64,000 nucleotides of DNA from Cranoglanis bouderius (Eukaryota; Chordata; Actinopteri; Siluriformes; Cranoglanididae): the NCBI GenBank assembly GCA_023630585.1, contig CM042555.1, positions 12,941,001 to 13,005,000 on the forward strand, read 5' to 3'. Numbering within the stretch: position 1 is the first letter of the stretch; each line of letters begins with the position of its first letter. The notes beneath the pieces were generated by a model that worked only from the letters and a program-made list of their open reading frames with translations, did no database searches and was not told where the DNA came from. A program made the translations under genes and the position numbers. Shown here piece after piece: positions 32,526 to 43,993 of the stretch.

Positions 32526-33290
32526 AGACTTTAACTTTCAATTGATTAAAACATTCAAAATGATAGAAGTATAATAATTTAAACTTAATGACAGGGTTTG
32601 CGTGAGCCATTCAGAATTGTGGGAATCTTCCAGATCCTGCTTCCTGACTGAAGCCAGTGCTGTTTTTCTAGAGTTGATTTGAGCTAATACTAGATAGTAT
32701 GCTAGTCTGCTGGTCTCATGAAAAAAAAAAAAAAATCAGGAGAAGCATGTTTTTACTATTTAAAGTTACTTTTACAGAGGCGGGAGTGTAGGCTTGATTA
32801 GGTTTAAATGTTTATTTCACCTCATGTAATATAAGCAGTATTTACAGCCAGTTGAATGTATTTGATACGCTGAATAAGTATACCCCTACTGAGAATCTTT
32901 TTGGTGGGAATTAGCAGCACAGTTTGAGATTAAGGGAGGAATGAGGAATGTAAGGGAGGAATGTGTCCTACGTGAAGAATTCTCCAACACTAACAGCACA
33001 CGCGCGAGACAGACAACTTTTAACTGGATGCTGTTCGCACAGTACAAACACTAAACTGTAAGCATTAATGATTAATAAAGGAATCCATTAACCGAACAGC
33101 GCTCAGTGGGACAGCCATTTTAGAAATTTAGCTCTAAGGCTCTGATATAAGGCATTATAAAATACTGCCGTGACCTCCTGCTAATTGGTGTGCTGTAATG
33201 GTGTGCATGGCTGTGCAACTAATGTAAACAACTTTAACTGGTGACGACGTTATTCCAGCCCCTGGAGTCATGGGTCCCTTGATGCCAGAC
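32526..33290. other. Spacer, nothing recognised
   Basis: A short poly-A patch lies near 32720; otherwise unique. Confidence 0.5.
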
Positions 33291-33316
33291 CAGCAGGTTT
33301 ATGGGCCGTAACTGAG
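33291..33316 (+). repeat. Dispersed motif CAGCAGGTTTATGGGC, copy 3
   Basis: Copy 3 of the motif, about 1.1 kb from copy 2. Confidence 0.6.
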
Positions 33317-33500
33317 CTGAATTTGCCAGCTGAGATCCTTTTTTTGGCACAATTGTATGAGATTATGCCCTGGAAAATCCCTATGTGAGGAATTCTGGGA
33401 CACGGACAACATACTTAGCGTGAAGGAATAAGTTTGCACACAGGGAATATCCTCAATGTAATGTTTTTCCCACTCCCACTCAGTTTCTCACAGAAAGACA

Positions 33501-33501
<1 letters not shown>

Positions 33502-33599
<98 letters not shown>

Positions 33600-33600
33600 C
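33502..33600 (+). repeat. (TG)n(GA)n compound microsatellite
   Basis: About 28 TG units running into about 21 GA units with one interruption. Confidence 0.95.
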
Positions 33601-34200
33601 AGAAATAAACAGCCGTGCCATGATGATCCACAGAGAGCTCAGTGGCGGGTTTTTGACTGCGGTCCAAGCCGACAGCTGACAGCCGCCTGTGTGACATGGT
33701 GTACAAGCAGATGTGGCGGCAGCTTTCCAAATTCTTCTTCGCTCCATTCCTCACTTCCTCCTCCTCTCGTATCACCCCCTTATTGGAAGAAATCTTGTCT
33801 ATTTTTCTTCCCATTACATTTTGGTCCCTATTCATTGATCTCCATTTCCTCCCCATATTTTTTTGTATATCCCAGTGCCTGAATCATCTACATGGCACCT
33901 TTTCCATCTTTCTTTCTCCCTGTTTTTCTCCACCTGCATGCTGTATGGCACCTGAGATGCACCTGACTGCACTCAAGTCCAAACATACTCTCACACAGCT
34001 ACAAACACATGGTCTCCCTCCCTCCTTCTCTCTCTCCCTCCATCCTCTGCATTAGCTCCTAATTACCAGCTAATAAGTCATTACTCTTGCCATCCATGGG
34101 GGAATAGAGGGGCCTGCTCACCCCATTTTTAATTTTGGCACCCACTCCACATGGCTGCTCGTCCGCAGGGTGTGGGTGGCATCCATACACTCCCTGTGTA

Positions 34201-34203
<3 letters not shown>
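33601..34203. other. Unique GC-richer segment then pyrimidine-rich block
   Basis: 33601-33720 is non-repetitive and GC-rich. 33725-34050 is pyrimidine-rich with CTCCATC-type units. 34050-34140 contains CTCCTAATTACCAGCTAATA, a homeodomain-like pair. No gene recognised. Confidence 0.3.

Positions 34204-34298
<95 letters not shown>
34204..34298 (+). repeat. (TG)n microsatellite
   Basis: About 47 uninterrupted units. Confidence 0.95.
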
Positions 34299-34299
<1 letters not shown>

Positions 34300-34682
34300 C
34301 ATGCAAGACAGACTCCATTTCAGCTAACATCTGGATCCGTTGCAGTTCAATTGTGGGAACTGAGAAATATGATCCAAACTTGACCGGTATGGCTGTGCGT
34401 TGGCAATCTGAGTCATATGAACCTTAGACCTTAACATGTATAATCAAGATTCTTCTGTATATGCATCAGTTTATTAGGGAAAATGATACATTTTCTCAAC
34501 AGATTTTCTTCTAAAACTTAAATTAACACACACAGATCTATTTGATTGTTTCTATTATTTAGATTTTTTTCTATTGTATAGGTATTTATGGAAATTATTC
34601 TCTTTCTTTGATGTTACTCCTCCTACTTGTGCTGCTGTGTCAATTTGATTTTCCCCTATGGGGGAGCAATAAAGGTACATCC
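34299..34682. other. Spacer, nothing recognised
   Basis: AT-rich unique sequence. Confidence 0.5.
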
Positions 34683-34768
34683 TATCTTATCTTATCTTGT
34701 CTTGTCTTGTCTTGTCTTGTCTTATCTAGTCTTATCTTATCTTATCTTATCTTATCTTATCATATCAT
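34683..34768 (+). repeat. (TATCT/TGTCT)n pentanucleotide repeat
   Basis: About 16 five-base units with alternating CTTAT and CTTGT versions in blocks. Confidence 0.9.
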
Positions 34769-35084
34769 GTATGTGGTTAAACTGTCATACTTACTTATGA
34801 CCTGCTACTCCAATCCTCATGTTACAGGTATGAATCCTATATTAAAATTTGTGTGCTTACTTTGGCCATAGAAATCCATGTTTATGTGGATTTTTCTACT
34901 TGCTCTAAACCAGTCTAGATTGAGGCACTTCATACTTTCTCCTCATTCACACAATCATCAGCAGTGCTGTATATATGTGTAGATTGGCAGATTGGAAAAG
35001 AATCCATGCTCTGCCGAATAAATGCCGCTGATCGTTTGCAGTGTGTCTGTGAAGCTGCACATTAGAGAAAAGCCTTCAGGGAAG
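34769..35084. other. Spacer, nothing recognised
   Basis: 34980-35080 is unique and GC-richer. Confidence 0.4.
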
Positions 35085-35098
35085 GAGAGAGAGAGAGC

Positions 35099-35164
<66 letters not shown>
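35085..35164 (+). repeat. (GA)n microsatellite
   Basis: About 40 GA units with few interruptions. Confidence 0.95.
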
Positions 35165-35169
<5 letters not shown>

Positions 35170-35231
35170 GCAGCTGTGCTGGAATTAATGTCTGCATGCC
35201 AAATTAGAAACACCATGCATCTCCGTCAAAA

Positions 35232-35233
<2 letters not shown>

Positions 35234-35263
<30 letters not shown>
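35234..35263 (+). repeat. Poly-A run of 30
   Basis: Uninterrupted A30. It could be the tail of an unrecognised retroposed sequence, but nothing upstream resembles one. Confidence 0.9.
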
Positions 35264-35264
<1 letters not shown>

Positions 35265-35265
<1 letters not shown>

Positions 35266-35792
35266 AAAAAGAACAAGTGAGAAGGAGAGAGAGGTCTGGT
35301 GCTGGAGAATAGAAAGAAAGAGTAAAACAGACTGGCACATCCTCCAGCTGTAGAGTGAATAAACACAGATGCAAGAAACAGAATTTGGAGAATTAAAAGA
35401 CGCCGTTTGGATTTACTGTGTGGAACAGAGTGAAGTGTGTGGTGTACGATGCAGATAAAATCTTGGCTCAGCACCATAAATCTCATGCTGTCTGAGCAAA
35501 AGCTGATCATCTCTACAGTATACTGCTATATACTACTAATTTTAGCACTTCGACACATCAGAGTATTATCACTAGAAGTTTATTGTTGTGTTCAAACCCG
35601 CTATTATCGTACTATTCTTCATTCTTTCCACCAAGTTTTGCACTGGAGGACATGTATTCATTCTAGCTGCACATAAACTATGCAGTCAGCTGTAGTGTAA
35701 CTACTGAGGATGCCGGCGCTGTTACAGATGGATTACATCAGTACATCTTATGTACACTTGTATCATCCTCAGTTTTGGCTCATGTAAGTGCA
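35265..35792. other. Spacer, nothing recognised
   Basis: Unique sequence without motif-bearing frames. Confidence 0.5.
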
Positions 35793-36078
35793 CAATGTCG
35801 TGGGGAGCCTGGAGCCTATCCCAGGGAACTCGGGGCACAAGGCATGGGACACCCTGGATGGGGTGCCAACCCATCGCAGGGCACAAGCACACACACATTC
35901 ACACACTACGGACAAGTTGGAAATCCCAAACAGTCTACAGTGCGTCTTTGTACTGGGGGAGGAAGCTGCAAGAAACCCCCGAAGCATGGGGAGAACGTTA
36001 AGACTCCACACACAAAGGACGGAGGCGGGATTCGAACCCCCAACCCAGAGGTGCGAGGCAAACATGCTCACCTCTAAG
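35793..36078 (-). mobile_element. V-type SINE
   Basis: The minus strand starts near 36078 with a tRNA-like head holding the B-box GGTTCGAATCCC. It continues into the central block (gttctccccatgcttcggggg), the 'gccctgcgatgggttggcacc' segment and the '(g)ggataggctccaggctcccc' 3' part. A (ATCT)6 array begins at 36083. Confidence 0.85.
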
Positions 36079-36358
36079 TGCTGTATCTATCTATCTATCT
36101 ATCTATTTCCTACATATGGACTACACAGGAACTAAACACTTATTTTAAAGTGTAACCTGTATGTAATGTCTTTAAAATAATGCAATAAAATAATATGCAA
36201 ACAATATGTTCAGGCATTAAGACTGACATTTTATGAGAACTGTTAGTCATGATTTTATTAAATATGAATTGGAATGTTTCAGAAAGCAGACACTTATTAT
36301 TATGTGTATAGTTATGAATGTGTGTACTCTATGTGTATGTAAGTGTGTGTGTGTAGAA

Positions 36359-36360
<2 letters not shown>

Positions 36361-36457
<97 letters not shown>
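36361..36457 (+). repeat. (AG)n(TG)n compound microsatellite
   Basis: About 18 AG units directly joined to about 30 TG units. Confidence 0.95.
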
Positions 36458-36624
36458 CCTGAATAACATTATCAGCCCCTGAATCAATACTGACTATACA
36501 GAGCCTTTCTAATGATACCTGCAGGGCACAAGGTTAGACACCCCAGGGCAACACACTCACACTCCAGCCATGAATACAGGAGGAAAGTGTGAGTGTGTGT
36601 GTGATGTGTGTGTAGTGGAAGAGT

Positions 36625-36633
36625 CTGTGTGTG

Positions 36634-36671
<38 letters not shown>
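36625..36671 (+). repeat. (TG)n microsatellite
   Basis: One CG interruption near 36640. Confidence 0.9.
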
Positions 36672-36672
<1 letters not shown>

Positions 36673-37186
36673 TGCAGTAAGTAGGTTCTATAGTGCCATT
36701 ATGCTGTGCCCTATGTAGTGAGCATATGTAGTAAATAGAAAGCCATTTGGCATTCTGACTAAATAAAAGACGTGTGCAAAGACGAGTTTAAAGAATTTCA
36801 CTTTTTTTAAGTGAATCTCAGGATGAATCAGAAATGTAAAATTTTGGTAAATATCAGCAACATGAAATCATAACTTCATGTGTTTTCTTTGCCTATTGAA
36901 GCAACACAATTTTCACCCTCCAGGATTTATGTCATGTAAACACATATTGTGGTACTATTCAGATGTTCACTTATACACTGTGGTAGTATAAAATGATACA
37001 CTCATTAAAATTTGAATGCATTTGAATACTAAACCTTTTAAGTACTTAAAATTAGAATGTACTTTTTGATTTACAGCATCTGTGTGTATGATTCACTTAA
37101 GAAAAAAATTGAGGCTGAGACTTACTTTGTAAAAACAAAATTACATTCTGCCTGAGTTTTCTCTTACCTCTATGTCTGTGACTCTA

Positions 37187-37189
<3 letters not shown>
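36672..37189. other. Spacer, nothing recognised
   Basis: 36700-36760 resembles a scrap of the MITE-like family seen at 5011. Confidence 0.4.

Positions 37190-37262
<73 letters not shown>
37190..37262 (+). repeat. (TG)n microsatellite
   Basis: About 36 units. Confidence 0.95.
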
Positions 37263-37265
<3 letters not shown>

Positions 37266-37376
37266 GAGTGTTGGTGTGCAAGCTCGATATACGTTAGCAT
37301 GAAGGTGATGTAGATGTCAGCTGAAGGACGAGCGAGCAGATGGTGGCTCGGTTGAGTGTGCACATGTGTGTGTGCC

Positions 37377-37377
<1 letters not shown>

Positions 37378-37420
<43 letters not shown>
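37378..37420 (+). repeat. (TG)n microsatellite
   Basis: About 21 units. Confidence 0.95.
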
Positions 37421-37423
<3 letters not shown>

Positions 37424-38209
37424 GTGTGTATATCTGTGTCCTAGAGCTGTAAAACACACGGATTTTCACCTTAAAAAAAATAAAATAAGACTACCCTGTT
37501 TTAAAATATCTTGCAGCATACCGTATGCCAAAGGGCCACTCTACTTTATTTGTGATGAAAGGTAAAAAATAAAAAATAAAATAAAAAAAAATAAAAAAGA
37601 TACCCTTATGGCTCCACTAAAAGTCACTAAAATACTGACTGTATGAAAGCAGTTGCTATTTGTTGATTAATATTCAATAAATAAAATAAAATGAAAATGA
37701 TCTTTATACCTGCTTTTATTCAAAGCTTACATGTTAATAGTCTGTTCCCATACATCAAGTAGCCATTGTTTATTAATAATACCTTTTTATTTGATTTTAT
37801 TGATATTTATTTTTTTAAAAGGTGAATAACATCTTTAGATTACTAGAATGAATTATATTTACATTCCAAATTAGACTATTATCCTAAACTGTTATCCTGA
37901 GATGACAGGCTAGTGCAAGCAAACTCACTAGGTCCGTTTCACTATGGCACGTAACCAACAGCTTGATAAAAGCATGACATTCACTGAACGACAAAAGCAC
38001 ACTTATCTAGCGAGCTTGCAATTAAAACACCTTCAAGCAGACGGTCCATTTTAACACCCGTGTTTGTTAATATATACACATTTTAAAATCCATATCAAAA
38101 TGGATTCATTCCCTTTTTAAATAATGAATTTCTGATCAATAAATAACAACTGAGTGTATTAGCTGTAGGAAAGGAAAATCTGAACAGAGGTCTCTTTATT
38201 ATCTCTATA
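37421..38209. other. AT-rich spacer, nothing recognised
   Basis: An A/T-rich patch (AAATAAAATAAAA) lies near 37565-37600. Confidence 0.5.
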
Positions 38210-38510
38210 CACCGACCAGCCATAACATTAAAGCCAGGTGGGATATATTAGCCAGCAAGTGAACAGTCAATTCTCAAAGTTGATGTGTTGGAAGCAGGAA
38301 AAATGGACAAGCATAAAGATCTGACTTTGAAAAAATTCCAAATTGTGACGGCTAGACGACTGGGTCAGAGCATCTCCAAAATGGCAGGTCTTGTGGGGTG
38401 TTCCCGGTATGCAGTGGTTAGTACCTACCAAAAGTGGTCCAAGGAAGGACAACTGGTGAACCGGCAACAGGGTCATGGGGGCCCAAGGCTCATTGTATTC
38501 CCGACTCTTC
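38210..38510 (+). mobile_element. Tc1-like element, 5' end and HTH (family B, copy 2)
   Basis: TA (38208-38209) then CACCGACCAGCCATAACATT. Start Met at 38303 gives MDKHKDLTLKKFQIVTARRL, then GQSISKMAGLVGCSRYAVVS and QKWSKEGQLVNRQQGHGGPR. This is a Tc1 first helix-turn-helix and linker, truncated before the second DNA-binding unit and the catalytic core. About 80 bp of the 5' UTR is missing compared with the 52150 copy. Confidence 0.8.
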
Positions 38511-39273
38511 TTTAGTGTCCTCTGTCTTAATAAATTATAAAAAGGAAGACATGACAAGTAGCTAGTTAATAGCCTGAGTGCTAATGGGCTAATTAGTTTA
38601 TTAGATTCCCTGTGCCTGCATGGAGACATGACTAGTATTACCAAAAACTAGGAAGCACTCATCTGCCATTTTAGCTTCCTCTGCTCTGAAACAGAGTCTT
38701 CTTTTGGCTGTGCTTGATATCAACTATCATGCTATGTACACATACAGTGTGTGGGTGTAAAGAGGCTGAAAATATTTGGTGAAGAAGGCACCAGAAAGAG
38801 TACATTAGCTAATTTATTGGCAAACAAAACAGGCTAACTGACAACTATTAGCGATGGCTAAATACTGTACCTTACCTACTTACACTGCTAGGTTGATATG
38901 TCAGTTATTAACAAATTAATACATTTAATATAAATATTTGCCCTTTTGATTTCATAACTAGCTGTGACTAGGTACTGAATATGAACTAAGTACTGAATAT
39001 TGAACATGAACTAGGTACTGAACATGAGCAAAAAGGCTAAAATGGTCTTTGTTTGCCCTAAATCTTTTCTCTGTCTCCTTGTGACATAGATTTTAGCTTG
39101 AACTGTTGTACATTACACATTTGTCATGACGAACACAAAATCTACTGTATACAAATGAAGCAGCTTGAGGTCATTCTGAGGCAACCATGTCCTCAAGTTA
39201 ATGTGACTGACAGGTAGTCACATAACTGTGCAGTTAAGGCTTATCAATTGATCATTCTCACATACAGCATACT
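38511..39273. other. Spacer, nothing recognised
   Basis: It holds a short tandem of 'gaactaagtactgaatat'-like units at 38975-39025. Confidence 0.5.
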
Positions 39274-39288
39274 ACTATGATGAATGTA
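39274..39288. repeat. Target-site duplication of LINE, left copy
   Basis: ACTATGATGAATGTA, identical to 40843-40857. Confidence 0.95.
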
Positions 39289-40842
39289 CTCTTTCTTTCT
39301 TTTCCTTTCGGCTGTTCCCTTCAGGGGTTGCCACAGCGAATCATCTGCCTCCATCTAGCCCTATCCCCTGCATCCTCTTCTCTCAGACCGACTACCTTCA
39401 TGTCCTCCTTCACTACATCCATAAACCTCCTCTTTGGTCTTCCTCTTGGCCTCCTGCCTGGCAGCTCTAACCTCAGCATCCTTTTACCAATATATTCATT
39501 CTCCCTCATCTGAACATGTCCAAAAAATCTCAACCTGGCCTCTTTAACTTTGTCTCCAAAACATCTCACATGTGCTGTCCCCCTGATGTACTCATTCCTG
39601 ATCCTATCCATCCTCGTCACTCCCAAAGAGAACCTCAACATCTTCAGCTCTGCTACCTCTAACTCTTCCTCCTGTCTTTTCCTCAGTGCAACTGTCTCCA
39701 AACCATACAACATCACTGGTCTCACTACTGTCCTGTACACCTTTCCTTTCATTCTTGCTGGTACTCTTTTATCACACAACAGACCTGACACTTTTCTCCA
39801 CCCATTCCAACCTGCCTGCACACGCTTCTTCACCTCTTTTCCACACTCCCCATTGTTCTGGACTGTTGACCCTAAGTACTTAAAATCCTGCACCTTCTTT
39901 ATCTCTTCTCCCTGTAACCTCACTGTTCCACTTGGATCCCTCTCATTCACACACCTGTATTCTGTCTTGCTGCGACTAACCTTCATTCCTCTTCTCTCCA
40001 GAGCAAACCTCCACCTCTCTAGACTTTCCTCCACCTGCTCCCTGCTCTCACTACAGATCACAATGTCATCCGCAAACATCATAGTCCATGGAGATTCCTG
40101 TCTGACCTCATCTGTCAGCCTGTCCATCACCACCGCAAACAAGAAGGGGCTCAGAGCCGATCCTTGATGCAGTCCCACCTTCACCGTGAACTCCTCTGTC
40201 ACACCTACCGCACACCTTACCACTGTCCTACTGCTCTCATACATATCCTGCACCACTCTAACATACTTCTCTGCCACTCCAGACCTCCTCATACAATACC
40301 ACAGCTCCTCTCTTGGCATACGCGTTCTCTAAATCTACAAAGACACAATGCAGCTCTTTCTGACCCTCTCTGTACTTCTCCATCAACATTCTCAAAGCAA
40401 ATATTGCATCTGTAGTGCTCCTGCTTGGCATGAAACCATATTGCTGCTCACAAATGCTCACTTCTCCCCTTAGCTTTGCTTCCACTACTCTTTCCCACAA
40501 CTTCATTGTATGGCTCATCAGCTTAATACCTCTTAATAACTCTGCACATCTCCCTTGTTCTTAAAAATCAGCACCAAAACACTTCTCCTCCATTCCTCAG
40601 GCATCCTCTCACTCTCTAAGACCTCGCTGAACAACCTAGTTAAAAATTCTACTGCCATCTCTCCTAGACACTTCCATACCTCCACTGGTATGTCATCAGG
40701 ACCAACCGCCTTTCCTCTCTTCACCCTCTTCAAAGCTCTCCTAACTTCACCCTTGCTAATCCTTTCTACTTCCTGCTCAACAATATTTGCCTCTACTACT
40801 CTTCTCTCTCTGTCATTTTCCTCATTCATCAGTTCCTCAAAG
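39289..40842 (-). mobile_element. 5'-truncated RTE-like LINE
   Basis: An exact 15-bp duplication flanks the element. The minus-strand 3' end is the short sequence GAAGGGAACAGCCGAAAGG followed by an (AAAG)-type tail. The endonuclease and N-terminal RT are absent, as expected from incomplete reverse transcription. Confidence 0.9.
39321..40829 (-). pseudogene. Reverse transcriptase of 5'-truncated LINE
   Basis: Three collinear pieces on the minus strand. 40829-40533 holds RRALKRVKRGKAVGPDDIPV and then PEEWRRSVLVLIFKNKGDVQ, the RT N-terminal block. 40518-40258 holds QQYGFMPSRSTTDAIFALRM and then HCVFVDLENAY (motif A). 40319-39321 holds GLHQGSALSPFLFAVVMDRL (motif B), MMFADDIVICSESREQ (motif C), FKYLGSTVQNNGECGKEVKK, VMLYGLETVALRK and a C-terminal RRPRGRPKRRFMDVV with RWRQMIRCGNP at the stop. 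A frameshift lies near 40520-40530. A deletion of about 8 bp after FVDLENAY removes the start of the DRVPREEL motif. Otherwise the last 332 codons are open. The family is common in teleosts; the RTE-like assignment rests on gene order and the short 3' UTR. Confidence 0.9.
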
Positions 40843-40857
40843 ACTATGATGAATGTA
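40843..40857. repeat. Target-site duplication of LINE, right copy
   Basis: ACTATGATGAATGTA, identical to 39274-39288. Confidence 0.95.
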
Positions 40858-40904
40858 GTGTACAGTATATATACTGTATGTGCAGTATACAGTATGAGAA
40901 TTTG

Positions 40905-41225
40905 AACAGAGCCTTTGTCTCCTATTGAAACAAAGCCCTCTCGTTTGCATCCCCCCTGTCTGAACGAGCGACACTCCCATCACCCGCACACACTCGTACA
41001 CACTCAGCACCCCCCGGGAGGTGACATCTGGCGGGCCGCACGCGCTCGGCTGGTTCCAGATGCAGCGCCGGCGACACCGGAGCGCTCATTTCAATTCCAT
41101 CAGCCTCTCCCAATCATCTCCACTCTCCCCTGTGCAACATTAACGAGCCTCTTTCATTTGAATACATAATTAGCCGCCCGAGCACTCTGCTTCACTAATT
41201 TCGAGACAAAAGCATCGGGGAGCGG
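40905..41225. other. GC-rich unique island, candidate conserved non-coding element
   Basis: A CpG-containing, non-repetitive stretch (GCGGGCCGCACGCGCTCGGC near 41031, GCGCCGGCGACACCGGAGCG near 41065) joined to TCATTTGAATACATAATTAG (about 41153), which pairs a POU/Sox-like core with a homeodomain core, and CACTAATTTCGAG. The surrounding desert is AT-rich, so this stands out. No exon-like frame was seen. Confidence 0.35.
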
Positions 41226-42355
41226 GGGGTAGGTGCAGAGATAGAAAAAGGGGAGAGAGAAAGAGAGACAGAGAGAGAGAGTGGAAAAAAACATTTGCAA
41301 TTTAGGACTGGGGAGGGGATGAGGAGAGGGAGACGGCTACATTTTTCGTTTTTGCTCTTCCTTTGTCCCGATTTTGTCCTAGTTTTTAGTGCTGCAATGT
41401 CCATTTGTGTCCATTTTTAGAAATATCCCTGGGTTATAGAGTGTTAAAAACCATCAAAGTGAGTCTTTTTGAGATGCTGAACAACTCAACGCTGTTTGAG
41501 GTGAAAGTGTGATGATTTAGCCATGCAATTAGTTCAATGCCAAATAAGCTTGCCTTAACTTTTTAGCTACAAACCTAATGACCAATCATGTGACCAATTA
41601 TATTTGAGCTGAGACATTGTTGAACCATGAATTAACATACAATACATTGCATTTTTGCCCAAACTATTGCATTAATCTTAAATATGCCTGCATATAATAA
41701 CAGTAAACATAGACAATAATGCACAGACACTCTCATTCATTAATCCTTTTTTTCCTTGGTTATATGTGGCAACCACTTATTTTTCTTATTAGCATTTTTG
41801 CCATTGTTTAACACACATGTGCTCACACACACAAGCACACACACTTCACACTCACTGAGAAATGACAACCCCTTGTGTCTACTGAAACCAAACCTAATTA
41901 GCAATTAGAGACATAGTAAAGACAAATGAAAGAAAACATGTTGAATTACACAAGGCAAGCTTAAAGGAATACAGCTTTTTTCCAACCTAATCTAAATCTT
42001 CTACATCTGTAGCGGATATGCGATTACCATGGACAAGCATTTCGGCATGTTTCTTCATACTTAGAAAAAACAACAACTGAAAACCTGTTCATTCCACACT
42101 CGCTAAAATGTATGTGTAAGTGCATCTGTCGAATTCCTTTAACAAAGGATGTACTTGTCTGTTTATTGCAAATTACTGTCTTTCATTGTAAATTATTGTA
42201 TATTATTGTATATTATGTATATTTTGTATATTGTGTATAAGTATTGCATGAATTGTGTGAGTTGTGTCAATTGTGTATTGTGTATGTAAGATTCTGAGTG
42301 TGTTCACAATAAAAAAAACTATAACACATATTTATAGGTGTATGTCATGTCACAA
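41226..42355. other. 1.1 kb spacer, nothing recognised
   Basis: A purine-rich patch (41245-41335), then AT-rich unique sequence with 'TATTGTATATTATG' repeats near 42190-42240. Confidence 0.5.
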
Positions 42356-42413
42356 CAACTACAACACCCAGAATACAATGCCGCCTACAAACACGGACTA
42401 CAACTCCCAGCAA
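42356..42413 (+). promoter_or_regulatory. Two ZNF143-type (SBS) motif matches
   Basis: ACTACAACACCCAGAATAC (42357) and ACTACAACTCCCAGCA (42398) both resemble the vertebrate ZNF143/THAP11 site (ACTACAATTCCCAGAATGC). They abut the MITE-like element, so they may be repeat-borne rather than promoter elements. Confidence 0.35.
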
Positions 42414-42430
42414 CCACAGAGACTCCCTGC

Positions 42431-42905
42431 GTCCCAACTGGCATACTTATACTACGCACTAATAGTTTGTACTCTTTTTGTGAGGAAAAAGTACATACTG
42501 TTGAGTGTGTAGCAAAAGAGTATGCAAGTACTGGGACATACTAACACGTCGTGTAACGGAAGAGAACGTTGTCGCCTAGTTACGAATACTGTCACTGTAA
42601 ACAAACTCCTCATTGCATTTAAGCTTTTCTTCATTCAGTATTCCTTCAATAACTTAAACTGTATGGTTTAATTTATCATTCCCTTGATTTATTTTTCCAC
42701 ATTTCATTTACACTTCTCTAAAATGCGTGCTTGAATTCGGCAAAGCAAACGGACACAAAGCTCCTCATCCCTCATGCAGGGAGTTGTGGGTAATAATTGG
42801 CTGAAAAAGTGTCCACGGATCCATACTTCAAAAATCTACCGGAAATAGTAGACCATCCAGGTACCTTTGGAATACTCATTTCAACATACTACGATTTGGG
42901 ACATA
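42431..42905. mobile_element. MITE-like element, GTCCCAA...TTTGGGAC ends (copy 2)
   Basis: Ends CGTCCCAACTGGCATACTTA against CATACTACGATTTGGGAC. Inner text is related to 5011-5363. No coding capacity. Confidence 0.5.
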
Positions 42906-43203
42906 CATGATCTGGGTGACCGTGCTTTTGCTATTGCCGGACCCGAACTGTGGAATAGTTTACCGATATCTCTTAGAGAAATTTCGACAATTTAAATCAC
43001 AGGCTTACAGTTGTTCTTAGAGTCTGAAGGAATAACTTTATAAATGTGCTTTGATGTATCTCTTATCTTGCATTGCGGTCTGTACAGCATAGCTGTATTG
43101 ATGTATCTGTGTGATGTTTGTTTTATTACAGTTGTACAGCACAGTAGTCAACTATTGTTGTTTTCATTATGCTCTATAAATAAATTGATTGAAATAAATT
43201 GAT
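42906..43203 (+). pseudogene. L2-like LINE 3' end
   Basis: Translation near 42916 gives GDRAFAIAGPELWNSLPISL, the conserved C-terminal motif of L2-type LINE ORF2. A 3' UTR follows, ending in 'atgctctataaataaattga' with a TTGA-type short repeat tail. It carries only the last about 40 codons. Confidence 0.8.
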
Positions 43204-43339
43204 ACTAATTCTCATCGCAGATGCTATTTAGAATGGATAGTAAAACTGAAATCAATCTCTCGATCACAGTCACACAGTATACAAGGACTTTCTCAACACC
43301 AGTTCACTGTGAACTACATGCTCTGTGTTTTCATACCAG

Positions 43340-43570
43340 TTGAGACCGAGCCTTTTTATTGGCATATTGGCAATGTCTATCTGTTTTTCTGCGCTTGTTT
43401 TGGTTTTTGCCATTGCCTAGCCTAGCCATGTTGCTTGTTCATCGCCTGACCATTGCCTGTTTATTGACCATGCTCTTGTTTCACGTTTTGGATGATCCTG
43501 CAAGCTTTTCTAATAAAGCCATTGTTTACCTGCATCTGTGTCTGTACCTGCTGCCTGGCAGTGTTACATT
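43340..43570 (+). mobile_element. LTR-like 3' fragment (uncertain)
   Basis: Repetitive 'CCATTGCCT...' text, then CTAATAAAGCC (polyA signal) about 60 nt before CAGTGTTACA, the order expected at an LTR end. TTTGGTATGAGG follows, weakly reminiscent of a primer-binding site. No matching start or target duplication was located. Confidence 0.3.
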
Positions 43571-43651
43571 TGGTATGAGGCAAATCACTGTAAGCTTTAT
43601 TAGGGATAAACTAGCTTTGATTCACCCACTTCTGCCACTTGCACTAGAAGA

Positions 43652-43993
43652 TTGCACTGAATCAATTCAAGCTAACTGAGCTAGTTGTGGTGGCTCTTTC
43701 GTAAAAGGCTTTGAGTTACAGAACAGTGTGATTGTGTGTTCAAATCCCAGCACTGCTAAGTTGCCATGGTTGTGTCCTTGCGCAAGACCCTTAACCTTCT
43801 GCTCAGTTGTATCCTGCGTCAAATGTAAGTTGTTGTTGTTGTTTTTTCAGCCAAAGTGTCAGCCAAATGAGCAAATGTACTGAATTATGTGTTCTTTTAA
43901 ACTATGTAAGACATTACAGTACTTTACTGCAAATGTTTTACAGTTGTTAACTGTTTACAGCACTTTACTGGCAACCCTGTTTTTCACAGTGTA
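43652..43993 (+). mobile_element. tRNA-derived SINE composite (copy 2)
   Basis: Same order as 16543-17003: GAGCTAGTTGTGGTGGCTC, B-box GTTCAAATCCC (about 43740), GCAAGACCCTTAACC, CAGCCAAATGAGCAAATG, then the TTACTGCAAATG/ACAGTGTA segment. Confidence 0.7.

Noticed and set aside
39550..40167. 205-codon plus-strand frame opposite the second LINE
   Set aside because: Shadow of the minus-strand RT; its translation has no motif.
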